Shown here: piece after piece, positions 36,017-44,904 of the stretch
Layout of the letters: the number at the start of each line of letters is the position of its first letter
Numbering within the stretch: the stretch's first letter is position 1
Assembly: GCA_030323305.1 (NCBI GenBank)
Contig: CP106741.1
Coordinates: forward strand, 5,999,501 to 6,063,500
Direction of reading: 5' to 3'
Source of the DNA: Paenibacillus sp. CC-CFT747
GTDB taxonomy: Bacteria; Bacillota; Bacilli; Paenibacillales; NBRC-103111
Length of the DNA: 64,000 nucleotides
Translations under genes and position numbers: made by a program
Notes under the pieces: generated by a model
Database searches by the model: none
What the model was told of the DNA's origin: nothing
The model's input: only the letters and a program-made list of their open reading frames with translations

Positions 36017-37435
36017 ATGATCAAAGCGATGACGACGGCTGCCGCCCTTCTCCTGGCCGGCATGAGCCTGCTAAGCGCTCCTTTAGGGACGTCACAAGGA
36101 AGCTTGGATCAGCGTGCCGCGGCGGAAGCAGGGACAGCTGCGGAGGTACACCCTTCCAGCCAGCCGATGAACGAAGCGGGTTCCCCATCCCCCGCAGGCT
36201 TGCCGGCCGAAGAACAAGCCCGTGAACCAGAGCCGGCCCAAGCGGCCCGTCAAGGAACCATAAAAGCCGAGCAACCCTCGTCTTCTGCCGCCGCTCCTGC
36301 CGTTTCTTCTGCCGTTTCGCCGTCCCCGGAGGCGGCGAAGACACGTCAAGCAGCTGCTGAGCCGATAATTGCAGGCGGCGACTCAGCCCTTTCCAGCGAG
36401 ACTGCCGGATCCCCGTCCAAAACGCCGGCGGCTCCCGCTTCTCCAGGTGACTTGCCGTCGGGGGCCGATGCTGGCACCGGGGCTCCTCCGGCCGACTCGG
36501 GTGCGGAGACCGCTTCTTCCGAGCCTGTGCAGGCTCCCGTTCCGGCAGCTCCCGCCGCCTCAGCCGCAAAGACGGGCGGGGCCGTCCCAACCGTTCCGGT
36601 TCCCGGTACGGAGAAGCCTGCCGCCTCCACGAGCCTCCTTCCTTCCGCCCCGGCCGACTTTGACAAGCAGGTGGCGGAATGGATCCGCTCGCTTTCGGCG
36701 GAGCCAGGCTTCGAAGCTTGGCTCGGCGCCAAGTGGGAACGGGTTCCCTTGGGTCCCGGAACGCACAGCTGGCTGGTTACCGTCATAGGCTCCGACGGAG
36801 AAGCCGGTTATCTGGTCGTCCATGCGGCGGCGGACGGTTCCCTTGTTCTCGGGGAATACGGGACCGGCGACAAGCCCTTGTTCAGCATGCGAACGCTGTA
36901 TCAGTCCATGATGCAGCATGCCCTTCTACCTTCTTCCCTTACCTATGAGGAATTCGCAGGGAGCACCCGTTACCGCAAAGAAAGAATGTACCTGCTCGGC
37001 CCGGAAAGCTTCTGGAAGGTTACCTCCGGCAGCGAGATTTATTACTTCGACGCCAAATCGGGCGACCGCCTTCTGGACTTGACCAAACTGAACCCGGGAG
37101 CCCGTCAGGCACCGGAAGGAGGACTTGTCCAATCCTCCCGCCCGGCACAAGTCACCGGCCGGCTGAGCCTGGAAGCCTTCGACCCGTTCCTCCTGGTCCG
37201 CTGGGTGAGCGGCCAGCCTCTTGCCGTCACGGATCCGGCTTCCTTGAAGAAGACGCTCACTGCTTCCTCTTCCATGACGTATAACGCGAAGCTTTTCAAC
37301 AATCAGGCCCTTTATCCCTTTGCCGTCACCGGCTACCAGGAATGGTCGGACGCCACCTTATACGTGGCGCTGGACCAGGAAGGCACGCGTTATCTTCCTC
37401 TTTCCGTACTCGTCACGCTGGGTAAATTCTATTAG
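36017..37435 (+). CDS. Secreted protein with Ala/Pro-rich stalk and C-terminal domain, hypothetical
   Basis: A 472-residue protein beginning with a signal peptide (MTTAAALLLAGMSLLSAPLG). Residues about 30-210 are a low-complexity region rich in A, P, S and E, likely extended through the wall. Residues about 215-472 form a globular domain with FDKQVAEWIRSLSAEPGFEA, WLVTVIGSDGEAGYLVVHAA and SGSEIYYFDAKSGDRLLDLT. The C-terminal domain appears specific to Paenibacillaceae; I know no function. The start follows ACGAGGTGGATC. It follows yqhG by 118 bases and precedes yqzE, which is convergent. Confidence 0.7.
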   Translation: MIKAMTTAAALLLAGMSLLSAPLGTSQGSLDQRAAAEAGTAAEVHPSSQPMNEAGSPSPAGLPAEEQAREPEPAQAARQGTIKAEQPSSSAAAPAVSSAVSPSPEAAKTRQAAAEPIIAGGDSALSSETAGSPSKTPAAPASPGDLPSGADAGTGAPPADSGAETASSEPVQAPVPAAPAASAAKTGGAVPTVPVPGTEKPAASTSLLPSAPADFDKQVAEWIRSLSAEPGFEAWLGAKWERVPLGPGTHSWLVTVIGSDGEAGYLVVHAAADGSLVLGEYGTGDKPLFSMRTLYQSMMQHALLPSSLTYEEFAGSTRYRKERMYLLGPESFWKVTSGSEIYYFDAKSGDRLLDLTKLNPGARQAPEGGLVQSSRPAQVTGRLSLEAFDPFLLVRWVSGQPLAVTDPASLKKTLTASSSMTYNAKLFNNQALYPFAVTGYQEWSDATLYVALDQEGTRYLPLSVLVTLGKFY

Positions 37436-37485
37436 GCTCCTTCCGGGAAGCCGTATCGCCCTCATCCCGCTCCATCCTCATCGCC

Positions 37486-37535
37486 AAAGGAAAGACGCCG
37501 GCTCCCTACTCGCGGGACTCCGGCGTCTTTCCTTT
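37486..37535. terminator. Bidirectional terminator between the secreted protein gene and yqzE
   Basis: Perfect 16-base arms AAAGGAAAGACGCCGG and CCGGCGTCTTTCCTTT with an 18-base loop. The right arm overlaps the yqzE stop. Confidence 0.85.
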
Positions 37536-37715
37536 GGCTTTCTTGGTATCCGCCCACATGGACAGCGCCATGGGCAGCATTCCGAACCAGCGAACGGTCC
37601 AGGGCTCCCGGGCGCGTTTCTCGAGACGGACCTGCTTTCGCTGCTCCTTGGGGGTTTCCATGTATTGAACGACACGCTGGGTAATGTATTTCACCAGTTC
37701 ATCGCTTTTGGCCAT
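37506..37715 (-). CDS. yqzE: YqzE-family protein
   Basis: A 69-residue basic protein. The block YMETPKEQRKQVRLEKR followed by WTVRWFGMLPMALSMWA is the YqzE signature (TPKExRK...RWFGxxPxxLSM). In Bacillus subtilis yqzE lies in the comG region; the function is unknown. ATG 37715 follows AAGGAGG at six bases. Confidence 0.88.
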   Translation of the reverse strand: MAKSDELVKYITQRVVQYMETPKEQRKQVRLEKRAREPWTVRWFGMLPMALSMWADTKKAKGKTPESRE

Positions 37716-37842
37716 CCGCAGCCTCCTTCTTCCGATCCTTGAACAGGCGGCAATCTTTCTTCTACCAGTTTGCCCCCTTTTCGCTCCCCTTAACCTCTAT
37801 AGCTTGCATTCACCAAGAACGGTTTCATTTAAATTCGCAGGC

Positions 37843-37867
37843 AAAAAAAGGGCCGTCTCCCCGGCCC
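37843..37867 (-). terminator. Terminator of argS
   Basis: On the minus strand GGGCCGGGGAGACGGCCC followed by TTTTTTT. Confidence 0.85.
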
Positions 37868-37908
37868 TGATGGGACCGGAGGGATAGCCCCTGCCAGCTT
37901 GTAGTTTT

Positions 37909-39621
37909 TTAAATTTTCTCTGGTGTTTCCAGTCCAATCAGCTTCAGGCCGTTACGCAGCGTGATCTGGACCGCCTTGACGAGAGCGAGACGGGCGCCCC
38001 GAAGCGCTTGATCGTCAACGAGTATCGGGCACTCGTGGTAGAACCGGTTGAACGCCTGCGCCACGTCAACCAGGTACCGGCTGACGATGGACGGCTCCAG
38101 CTTGTCGGCCGCCTGTCCGACTTTCTCGCCGAACAGGTAGAGCTCCCGCGCCACGCCAAGCGCGGCCGGGTCCTGCAGCAAGGAGGCATCGAAGCCGTTC
38201 GCGGGGAGCTCGATGCTGTCCGAGCCGTTTGCCTTGCGGAGGACGCTGCAGGCTCTGGCGTGCGTGTATTGAACATAGGGTCCGGTTTCCCCGTCGAAAT
38301 TAAGAGCTTCCTCCCAGGAGAACACGATGTCCTTGATCCGGTTGCTGCTCAAGTCATTGAATACAATGGCCCCTACCCCAACCTGCCTCGCGACTTCGTC
38401 CTTGTTCTCCATAGCGGGGTTCTTCTGTTCGATAATCTCTCTTGTCTTGGCAATGGCCTGGCTCAGCAAATCCTCGAGCTTGACGACATTGCCTTTACGG
38501 GTGGAAAGACTCGCACCTTCCAGGCTGACCTGGCCGAACGGCACGTGAACGAGATCCTTCGCCCATTCGTAGCCCATCAGCTCCATGATCTTGAACAGCT
38601 GCTGGAAATGCAGATTTTGCGCGTAGCTCGTCACGTAGATGGCTTTCTCGAAGTTATAGGTCTCTTTCCGGTAGACCGCCGCCGCCGCGTCACGGGTGTG
38701 ATAAAGCGAGCTTCCGTCCTTTTTGAGCATGAGGGCGGGAGGCATGTTATAGTCGTCCAGCCGCACGAGCTGGGACCCCTGGTCTTCGACGAGCAGGTTT
38801 TTGTCCTTGAGCTCCCGGATAACCGGCTCCATTTTGTCAATGTAGAAGCTTTCGCCGGCATAGGAATCGAAGCTTACGCCGAGCAGATCGTAAATTTTGC
38901 TGAATTCCTTCAAGCTGATTTCCACGAACCATTTCCATAAACGGTGCGCTTCTTCGTCCCCTTTTTCCAGCTGGGTGAACCAGCCCCGTGCCTCGTCCTC
39001 CAGCTCGGGAGCGGAATCGGCCTCGTCATGGAATTTGACATACAGGCGGAGAAGCTCCTCGATGCCTTCCTCCTCGACCGCTTTCTCGCTTCCCCATTTC
39101 TGATAGGCGACGATGAGCTTGCCGAACTGGGTACCCCAGTCCCCCAGGTGGTTGATCCTTACCACGTCAAAGCCCCGGAAGCGGAGAATGTGGTAAAGGG
39201 CGTTCCCGATCATCGTGGAACGGAGATGGCCAATGTGAAATGGCTTGGCGATGTTAGGTGACGAGAAGTCAATGACGATCGTCTTCCCGCTGCCGTCCGA
39301 GGAAGAACCGTAAGAAGACCCGGATTCCAAAACCTCCGAAATGATATCCTCCGCATAGCGCTTCTTGTCCAGATAAACGTTCAGATAGCCCGAAACGGAT
39401 TCGACTCTTTCCACCGATTCGTGGGAGACTTTCTCCTTCAGGCTGTCCGCGATGGCTTGGGGGGACTGCCGCAAAGTCTTGCTAAGCTTGAAGCAGGGAA
39501 GCGAGAGGTCCCCCATCTCGGGGTTGGGAGGGTATTCGAGAAGGCCGAGTACGGCTTCTTCGTCCAAGCCCTGCAGGTGAGGGGCCAACGCGCCGGCTAT
39601 CAGCTTTTTGTAGTCGATCAT
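37909..39621 (-). CDS. argS: Arginyl-tRNA synthetase
   Basis: A 570-residue class I synthetase. The N-terminal additional domain covers residues 1-110; the HIGH motif is SSPNIAKPFHIGHLRSTMIG; the degenerate KMSKS region is LSTRKGNVV; the C-terminal DALR anticodon domain includes YTHARACSVLRKA and a final GLKLIGLETPEKI. Full length and intact. It lies 75 bases downstream of the tRNA-Leu gene on the same strand, separated by a terminator. Confidence 0.97.
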   Translation of the reverse strand: MIDYKKLIAGALAPHLQGLDEEAVLGLLEYPPNPEMGDLSLPCFKLSKTLRQSPQAIADSLKEKVSHESVERVESVSGYLNVYLDKKRYAEDIISEVLESGSSYGSSSDGSGKTIVIDFSSPNIAKPFHIGHLRSTMIGNALYHILRFRGFDVVRINHLGDWGTQFGKLIVAYQKWGSEKAVEEEGIEELLRLYVKFHDEADSAPELEDEARGWFTQLEKGDEEAHRLWKWFVEISLKEFSKIYDLLGVSFDSYAGESFYIDKMEPVIRELKDKNLLVEDQGSQLVRLDDYNMPPALMLKKDGSSLYHTRDAAAAVYRKETYNFEKAIYVTSYAQNLHFQQLFKIMELMGYEWAKDLVHVPFGQVSLEGASLSTRKGNVVKLEDLLSQAIAKTREIIEQKNPAMENKDEVARQVGVGAIVFNDLSSNRIKDIVFSWEEALNFDGETGPYVQYTHARACSVLRKANGSDSIELPANGFDASLLQDPAALGVARELYLFGEKVGQAADKLEPSIVSRYLVDVAQAFNRFYHECPILVDDQALRGARLALVKAVQITLRNGLKLIGLETPEKI

Positions 39622-39657
39622 TACGGTCTTCCTTTCGGCTTATAGAGTCGGTATACA

Positions 39658-39683
39658 ACAAAGCACCCCGGTTGGGGTGCTCT
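39658..39683 (-). terminator. Terminator of the tRNA-Leu gene
   Basis: Arms AGCACCCC and GGGGTGCT with a four-base loop, followed on the minus strand by TTGTTG. Confidence 0.75.
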
Positions 39684-39695
39684 AGGTTTATGTAG

Positions 39696-39782
<87 letters not shown>

Positions 39783-39992
39783 TTAATGTCCTAAATTCCA
39801 TGCCGTTTAACAAGCATTTCATCAGCGGACAAAAAGTAATATACCACGTCCCCTACGGGAATGTCAAACGCCAAAAATAACTTTTTCGGTGGAAGGAATA
39901 ATTTGGGGGCGGGAGTCATAGCATTGCGCTTGCCAAATGTCAATAACTGTTATACAATGGGAATAGAACATACGAACGGAGGTTCGCATACC

Positions 39993-40376
39993 ATGGCCAT
40001 GAACGCGATTGATCTGCGCAAGCCGCCCCAGCCGACCGAATCCGAAGCCGCTCTCGTCCGCAAGTACGTCCTGCTGCCTGTTCTGCTCACCATGCTACAG
40101 AGGGATATCGATGCCGTTACCCGTTCCGCTCTGAAGGTGAGCCTGCCTTATATCGTCATCATGCAGAGGATGATGGATACGGTCCGGGAAGATCTTTCGC
40201 GCGTCCGTTCGGGACTCGGGAAGGCCGGGATCCGGATCTACACCGAGGAGAAGAATGCCAAGGGGATCCAATGCAAGTATGTATGCCGCGGCTACCACGA
40301 ATCCTTCACGATGTCGCGGGATTCGGTCAAGGCGGAAGTAAGCCTGCTTGCCGGCCAGTATGTGGATGCCCGTTAA
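39993..40376 (+). CDS. Conserved hypothetical protein, 127 residues
   Basis: A mostly helical, soluble protein: LRKPPQPTESEAALVRKYVL, LPVLLTMLQRDIDAVTRSAL, then a basic EEKNAKGIQCKYVCRGYHES segment. The start is ATG 39993 with CGGAGG nine to ten bases upstream; a second ATG two codons on is possible. It is reminiscent of small Paenibacillus-specific proteins that sit near argS, but I cannot name a family. No signal peptide or membrane helix. Confidence 0.65.
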   Translation: MAMNAIDLRKPPQPTESEAALVRKYVLLPVLLTMLQRDIDAVTRSALKVSLPYIVIMQRMMDTVREDLSRVRSGLGKAGIRIYTEEKNAKGIQCKYVCRGYHESFTMSRDSVKAEVSLLAGQYVDAR

Positions 40377-40503
40377 ACCCGCCAGCTGTAAACGATAGAT
40401 GGATAGATTCCCGCCTCCCGGGTAACAATTGTTTCGAACCGGCCGGATTGAGTTACATGTTTAGTAAGCACGGCTACGAACTAACCCAGGAGGCGATCTT
40501 ATT

Positions 40504-40758
40504 ATGGTATACATCGAAAGCAGAGTCATCGACGAACGTCATTTCCTGAACCTCCTCAAGACGGACGAAGGCCACGTCATCGGCAAGCTGATCCGCATCC
40601 ATCCCACAGGGGAATCCGCAGAGGGCGTTCATCAAGCGACCGGAACCTACACCGAATATACGACCTCGGTGTGCAGCTCCTCCGGTGAAGCGGAAATGGA
40701 GGTTCATGCGATCCTCGTAAGAATCGGCGCCAAGCCGGGATCCTTCGACGAAGAGTAA
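40504..40758 (+). CDS. Small hypothetical protein, 84 residues
   Basis: An acidic soluble protein starting MVYIESRVIDERHFLNLLKT. ATG 40504 follows AGGAGGCGATCTTATT with good spacing. It shares the direction of the 39993 gene 127 bases before and ends at a clear terminator. Family not recognised. Confidence 0.6.
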   Translation: MVYIESRVIDERHFLNLLKTDEGHVIGKLIRIHPTGESAEGVHQATGTYTEYTTSVCSSSGEAEMEVHAILVRIGAKPGSFDEE

Positions 40759-40764
40759 GATAAG

Positions 40765-40794
40765 GAGACGACCTTGTTGTCGTCTCTTTTTCTT
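40765..40794. terminator. Bidirectional terminator between the 84-residue gene and cbiZ
   Basis: Arms GAGACGAC and GTCGTCTC with a six-base loop and a T-run (TTTTTCTTTT) on the plus strand. Confidence 0.8.
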
Positions 40795-41521
40795 TTAGCT
40801 GCGCGATCCGGAACCCACTCTCTTCTATATACCGGAGGTAGCGCAGCGCGGAGGCCTTAGTCGCTTCATATACCGTTCGTCCGATTAGGTAGCCGAGCCT
40901 TGTGGCAGTTCCCGCGTAGGACAGTTTGCGGCCTACCCCGGTGGCTGCGATGAGCACCGCATCGGTCGTCGTGCCGGTTGCCCCCTCGCCGCTCACCAAG
41001 TGGATGTTCAAGTCTTGAAGGACGGCCGTCTTGGCTTCCGTTGCGGTGATCACCGCATTCACCATGGCCGCGTCGGTCGGCTGGCCGTCCAGCACCACGA
41101 TAATGTTGATCGTCCCCGGGAATAAGGTATCCTCCGGCTGGAGTAACCCGGCTCTCGCCTTGTTGCTCAGGCCAACCGTTACCCATGTCCTCACTTCGAG
41201 CCTATCCGCCCTGCCTCCTTCCTCCACCTGCAGACTCGCGGAAGCGTAGCCTCCATCTTGGACGCGGGCCGCCGTCAGGAGACCCGCCGTCCGGTCCGGC
41301 TCGTATCCATTCCGCGTCAGGAAGCCTTCCATTTCGGCACCGGGGTCGTCGCACGAGTAGCTTTTGTCTACTTGCCGGTTCACCAGCCCCGTCTGCCAGC
41401 CGAACCCTCCTCCCCATAGGGAAGAATTCAATACATAGAGAGGCTCCGGCGAAGTAACCTCCAGCCAGCTCTCGCCTCCCTTCTCCACGATGCGGCTTCC
41501 GATCCCTTGGAGGCCGCTCAT
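40795..41521 (-). CDS. cbiZ: Adenosylcobinamide amidohydrolase (suspected frameshift near its end)
   Basis: Hydrolyses the amide of adenosylcobinamide so that the corrinoid can be salvaged. Recognised by SLWGGGFGWQTGLVNRQVDK near the start, GYASASLQVEEGG, INIIVVLDGQPTDAAMVNAV and GTTTDAVLIAATG. The uninterrupted frame runs past the terminator hairpin into the neighbouring gene, which is implausible; a shift near 40815-40825 would place the stop at TAA (plus 40795-40797) just before the hairpin, giving about 240 residues. The ATG at 41521 overlaps the stop of the 66-residue gene upstream. Salvaged B12 would serve the class II reductase NrdJ. Confidence 0.82.
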
Positions 41522-41718
41522 CGTTCCTGCTCCCACGGCTTATACGTATAGGCTCTGTCGAGCTTAAGCACCCGGCGGTTCTGTTTGCGGATGAGCACGT
41601 GCCGGTCATCCCAAGCCAGAACGATTCCTTTTACATCGTTGGCCGCGTCTGCGTCCCGGATCACCCGGAGTTTGGTTCCGCCCTGCCGGTACTCGTCCAG
41701 CTGTTCGTCGGTAATCAT
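41518..41718 (-). CDS. Small hypothetical protein coupled to cbiZ
   Basis: A 66-residue protein with alternating strands (TKLRVIRDADAANDVKGIVL, RHVLIRKQNRRVLKLDRAYT), likely a small beta-barrel. Its TGA overlaps the cbiZ ATG, so translation is coupled. The start follows GGAGGG. Family not recognised. Confidence 0.65.
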   Translation of the reverse strand: MITDEQLDEYRQGGTKLRVIRDADAANDVKGIVLAWDDRHVLIRKQNRRVLKLDRAYTYKPWEQER

Positions 41719-41823
41719 GGTCCATCCCTCCTTGCTTTCCTACATAGTTTAAGCGATTGCCGGGCAATCTACAAAAAGTTGGACAGCGGATTTCCATTCC
41801 CTACCCGTAAGGAGAGATAGCTT

Positions 41824-42147
41824 GTGGATAAGCGCACCTATTATGTGGCCGTCGGTCCCGGAGACATTATCGCGGATAAAGGCGCCATGGAATACAACTT
41901 CGAGATCGAAGCGACGGACGATGAGCTCGATAAGCTGCAGGAGCTGTTCGAGGATACGGATGAAGCGGAAACCCGCAATGCCCACTGGGCGATGCTTCCC
42001 TTCAGTGACAAGGGCCATGACGAGCAGAACGACCTGTATGACCACAACCTGGAAGAGCTCTACCGGATGCTTCACGAGCTGGGCACCCCCGAAACCAAGG
42101 CTCACATCGAGAGCATGAAGATCCTGGACTCGTTCAATCGAACCTAA
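41824..42147 (+). CDS. Hypothetical protein, 107 residues, acidic
   Basis: Starts at GTG 41824 after AAGGAGAG. The sequence YYVAVGPGDIIADKGAMEYN suggests a small alpha/beta fold; the rest is acidic and helical (ATDDELDKLQELFEDTDEAE, DHNLEELYRMLHELGTPETK). It ends before a good terminator. It resembles short Bacillales proteins sometimes labelled hydrolase/acyltransferase without evidence; I do not assign a function. Confidence 0.65.
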   Translation: MDKRTYYVAVGPGDIIADKGAMEYNFEIEATDDELDKLQELFEDTDEAETRNAHWAMLPFSDKGHDEQNDLYDHNLEELYRMLHELGTPETKAHIESMKILDSFNRT

Positions 42148-42157
42148 GCCTTTCATA

Positions 42158-42190
42158 AAAAGACCCGGCCGCAAGCGGCTGGGTCTTGTG
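42158..42190 (+). terminator. Terminator of the 41824 gene
   Basis: Arms AAGACCCGGCCG and CGGCTGGGTCTT with a short loop; a modest T tail. Confidence 0.75.
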
Positions 42191-42221
42191 CTTATGCTAA
42201 AGGAAACTCCTCGTTAAAAGG

Positions 42222-42548
42222 TCAGCTGACATGTTCCTTGGAATCGTTCGTTTCGTACCAGCAGTCCAATACGGTGCTGGACATGACCCGCTTCGAAATG
42301 TATTCGATCTGAGGTTGGGTGAACTGAGGATGCCAATCCACCTCGAGCTCTTGGCACAGCTTTACGATTGTAAGCAGCTCGGACCAGGCGACATAACGCT
42401 TATACCAGAAAAACTGGGGATGTTCTATCATATAAGGATACAGATCGTCGAAATCCGTATGCTTGCAGTCCAAGGCGCGCTCGAAATGGGTTTTGGCATC
42501 GGCGAGTTTGGTCATTAGGAAATCAACTGGAATATTCTCGGTCCCCAT
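42222..42548 (-). CDS. Conserved hypothetical protein, 108 residues
   Basis: A soluble helical protein rich in aromatic residues (DFDDLYPYMIEHPQFFWYKR, YVAWSELLTIVKLCQELEVD). ATG 42548 follows GAGGAGG at eight bases. No membrane segment or known motif is visible. Family not recognised. Confidence 0.62.
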   Translation of the reverse strand: MGTENIPVDFLMTKLADAKTHFERALDCKHTDFDDLYPYMIEHPQFFWYKRYVAWSELLTIVKLCQELEVDWHPQFTQPQIEYISKRVMSSTVLDCWYETNDSKEHVS

Positions 42549-42618
42549 AGGGTGTGCCTCCTCTCTCTAAAGCCTTACCTCAATTATAAGCCAAATTCCT
42601 TTTCCAGGGAAGCAGGAA

Positions 42619-43191
42619 TTATTCCTCCAGCTCGATTCGGCCGGGCTGCAGCCGTCCGATCCGGACGAGGGAATCCACCCGGATGCCGAGGTCGCGAATC
42701 GTCTGGGCTCCCTGCTGGAAGCTTTTTTCAACAGCGATCCCGAATCCGGCCAACTCGGCCCCCGATCTTTCAATAATGCGAATAATGCCTCTTGCGGCAT
42801 CCCCGTTCGCAATGATATCATCTATGATCAGCACCCGGTCTTGAGGGGTAAGAAACTGCTTGGACACCATGATGTCGGTGACAATCCCTTTCGTAAACGA
42901 GGGCACCCTTTCGCAGTAGGAATCGTTGTCGGTGGTCAGCGTTTTTTTGCGCCGGGCGAACACGAGAGGTACCTTAAGTACATAGGCGGTCGCAAAGGCA
43001 ACCGAGATACCGGAGGATTCGATTGTGACCACTTTCGTAATGCCTTCATTCTCGAAGCGCTTGGCGAATTCTTTTCCCATTTCCATGATCAGTTCCGGAT
43101 CCACCTGATGGTTCAGGATGGCATCAAGCTTAAGCACTTCGTTCGAAAGAACAATTCCTTCCTGCAGGATCCGCTGTTTTAACATATCCAT
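42619..43191 (-). CDS. xpt: Xanthine phosphoribosyltransferase
   Basis: Makes XMP from xanthine and PRPP in purine salvage. The PRPP-binding loop VLIIDDIIANGDAARG lies near residue 125, with the family segments IESSGISVAFATAYVLKVPL and ARRKKTLTTDNDSYCERVPS. The ATG at 43191 gives 190 residues, as in Bacillus Xpt; GGAGG is 12 bases upstream. No purine riboswitch is evident in the 200 bases before it, although Bacillus xpt usually has one. Confidence 0.93.
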   Translation of the reverse strand: MDMLKQRILQEGIVLSNEVLKLDAILNHQVDPELIMEMGKEFAKRFENEGITKVVTIESSGISVAFATAYVLKVPLVFARRKKTLTTDNDSYCERVPSFTKGIVTDIMVSKQFLTPQDRVLIIDDIIANGDAARGIIRIIERSGAELAGFGIAVEKSFQQGAQTIRDLGIRVDSLVRIGRLQPGRIELEE

Positions 43192-43404
43192 CGACCGGAT
43201 CAACCTCCAAAGCTTTAGTCAAACCAACGGTTTGCTCGGTTCGTTGTGTAATATCATAGCAGAGAACGGGGTTAAGGAAAAGATAAGGTAAAAATTCATC
43301 AAATGTTGAAACTTTTAGGCGCTCCAAATGGTCTATAATAATACGAGAGGAAACGTTCCCGGGGAAGGGCCCCCTTCCTGTGCGGGAACGGAAAGGAAGC
43401 CAAG

Positions 43405-44025
43405 ATGAAGCAATCCCTGCCTACCGTCATCCTGGGCTGCATTGCAGCCGTCAGTACGGCCGCCGTCATCGGGTTCGTTACGGGTTGGATTCCCGTACCC
43501 GCTCCCAACAGCTCCGGACTGAGCCCGGCCAAGCCGGCCGTGACCTCTCCCCTGAAGAACGGGGACAACGGTGAGGCTCAACCCGGCAAGACCACCCAAA
43601 CGTTAAGCCAGACGACCATCGACGCCTCGGAAGCTTACAGCACCCAACGCCCTTCCTTGATGGCCGTTACCTTAACCCAATCCGTCGAGGAAGTCACGAA
43701 GCGATATGGACAACCCTCCAGCGAATATGTCATGAAAGACGAAACCGACCCGATTACCGTATACGAATATAAGGATTTTTCCGTAGGCTTCAACGCCAAG
43801 AAGCAGGTTCAATATGTCGAACTGCGCTCGGATCTGGTGGACCCGGGGCTGCACGGCTTCCGGCTCGGCCAGACAGCCGCCAAGGCGGTCGATGCGCTTG
43901 GCAAGCCGGATTCGGATACGGGGTATGTGCTGACGTACCGGACGAAGAGTACTATCCTTAAGCTCGACCTGGATCCCGAAAGCAAAACGGTCCATTCCGT
44001 TAAGCTTTTTGCCCGGACCGAATAG
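43405..44025 (+). CDS. Secreted or membrane-anchored hypothetical protein
   Basis: A 206-residue protein with one N-terminal hydrophobic segment (VILGCIAAVSTAAVIGFVTG), a polar linker to about residue 80, and a C-terminal domain with two similar halves (LTQSVEEVTKRYGQPSSEYV; LGQTAAKAVDALGKPDSDTG). The pattern xGxxxxxVxxxxGxP recalls bacterial small repeat domains of the BamE/DUF4309 type found outside the membrane. The start follows AAAGGAAG. Function unknown. Confidence 0.65.
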   Translation: MKQSLPTVILGCIAAVSTAAVIGFVTGWIPVPAPNSSGLSPAKPAVTSPLKNGDNGEAQPGKTTQTLSQTTIDASEAYSTQRPSLMAVTLTQSVEEVTKRYGQPSSEYVMKDETDPITVYEYKDFSVGFNAKKQVQYVELRSDLVDPGLHGFRLGQTAAKAVDALGKPDSDTGYVLTYRTKSTILKLDLDPESKTVHSVKLFARTE

Positions 44026-44057
44026 CCTTTCGAAAGGATTCCGACGATAGACGGTCT

Positions 44058-44094
44058 CAACCCAAAGAAGCCCAAGTGGGCTTTTTTGGGTTGG
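44058..44094 (+). terminator. Terminator of the 43405 gene (bidirectional)
   Basis: Nested arms CAACCCAAAGAAGCCCA and TGGGCTTTTTTGGGTTG. Confidence 0.85.
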
Positions 44095-44112
44095 CTTCGC
44101 ATCGGCGCTCCG

Positions 44113-44725
44113 TCAGGAATGCTCGGGCGGCGTCTTTTTGCGGAACCGGATCGCGCTCAGAACGACGGCGGCCGAAACGGCAATGACGGCGAACAGCCCC
44201 CACCCCACATACGTGTGGATCAGGTGAAAGAGGTGTTCCATCCCCTGTCCGACAACCCGGCCCAAGGTAATGAACAGCGTACACCAGACGAAGGCTCCCC
44301 TCCGGCGAAAAGCAAGTACTTCCACAGCTTAACCTGACTGACGCCGGCCAGGTAACAGGTGAAATGGCGGACCCCCGGGACGAAGTAACCGAAGCTGACG
44401 GTCCATAACCCGTACTTCCGAAACCAGGATTCCGCCCTTTCCAGCCGGCGGGGGTCAGCTTCACCCATTTGCCGTATTTCCATAGGAACGGCTTCCCAAC
44501 TTTCTTGCCCAGGTAGTAGCTGACAATCATCCCCGTCATGGCCCCACCGAAACTTACGGCTACCGCGAGATAGGGATTAAAGAGTCCTAAGGAGGTCAAA
44601 TACCCCACGAAGGTCATTAGAATTTCGTCCGGAACGGGGAGTCCGACGATTCCGGCCGCCAGCAGCCCGTACATGGCATAGTACCCGTAACGCACAATAA
44701 ATTCCTGCAAAGCTTCCTGAAGCAT
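44113..44725 (-). CDS. DedA-family membrane protein (two frameshifts)
   Basis: DedA/SNARE-associated proteins move undecaprenyl phosphate or phospholipids across the membrane. The N-terminal frame has GIVGLPVPDEILMTFVGYL and FGGAMTGMIVSYYLGKKVGK; the next has WFRKYGLWTVSFGYFVPGVR and HFTCYLAGVSQVKLWKYLL; the last has LFITLGRVVGQGMEHLFHLI. Adding one C-pair partner at the G5 run (plus 44450-44454) and one at the C4 run (plus 44297-44300) yields about 203 residues, the usual length. Start ATG 44725 follows GGGAGGGAGAGG. Confidence 0.88.
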
Positions 44726-44904
44726 GCCTCTCCCTCCCTCGGTTAATGGGTCTTCCCGCTTTCCCGGCACCTGCTCCCTGTCTGTCCCAGTCATGGAAGG
44801 CTCCTCCCGGACATACTGTGTACTAATGCCCGCCTGTCCTTATCTCCTGCCCGCACAGGTGCTATAAGGATGGCAGGATTAAAACGGGAGAGGCGGAACC
44901 GGCA

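Noticed and set aside
43204..43404. Purine riboswitch upstream of xpt
   Set aside because: The conserved purine-aptamer loops are not visible in this short AT-mixed region.
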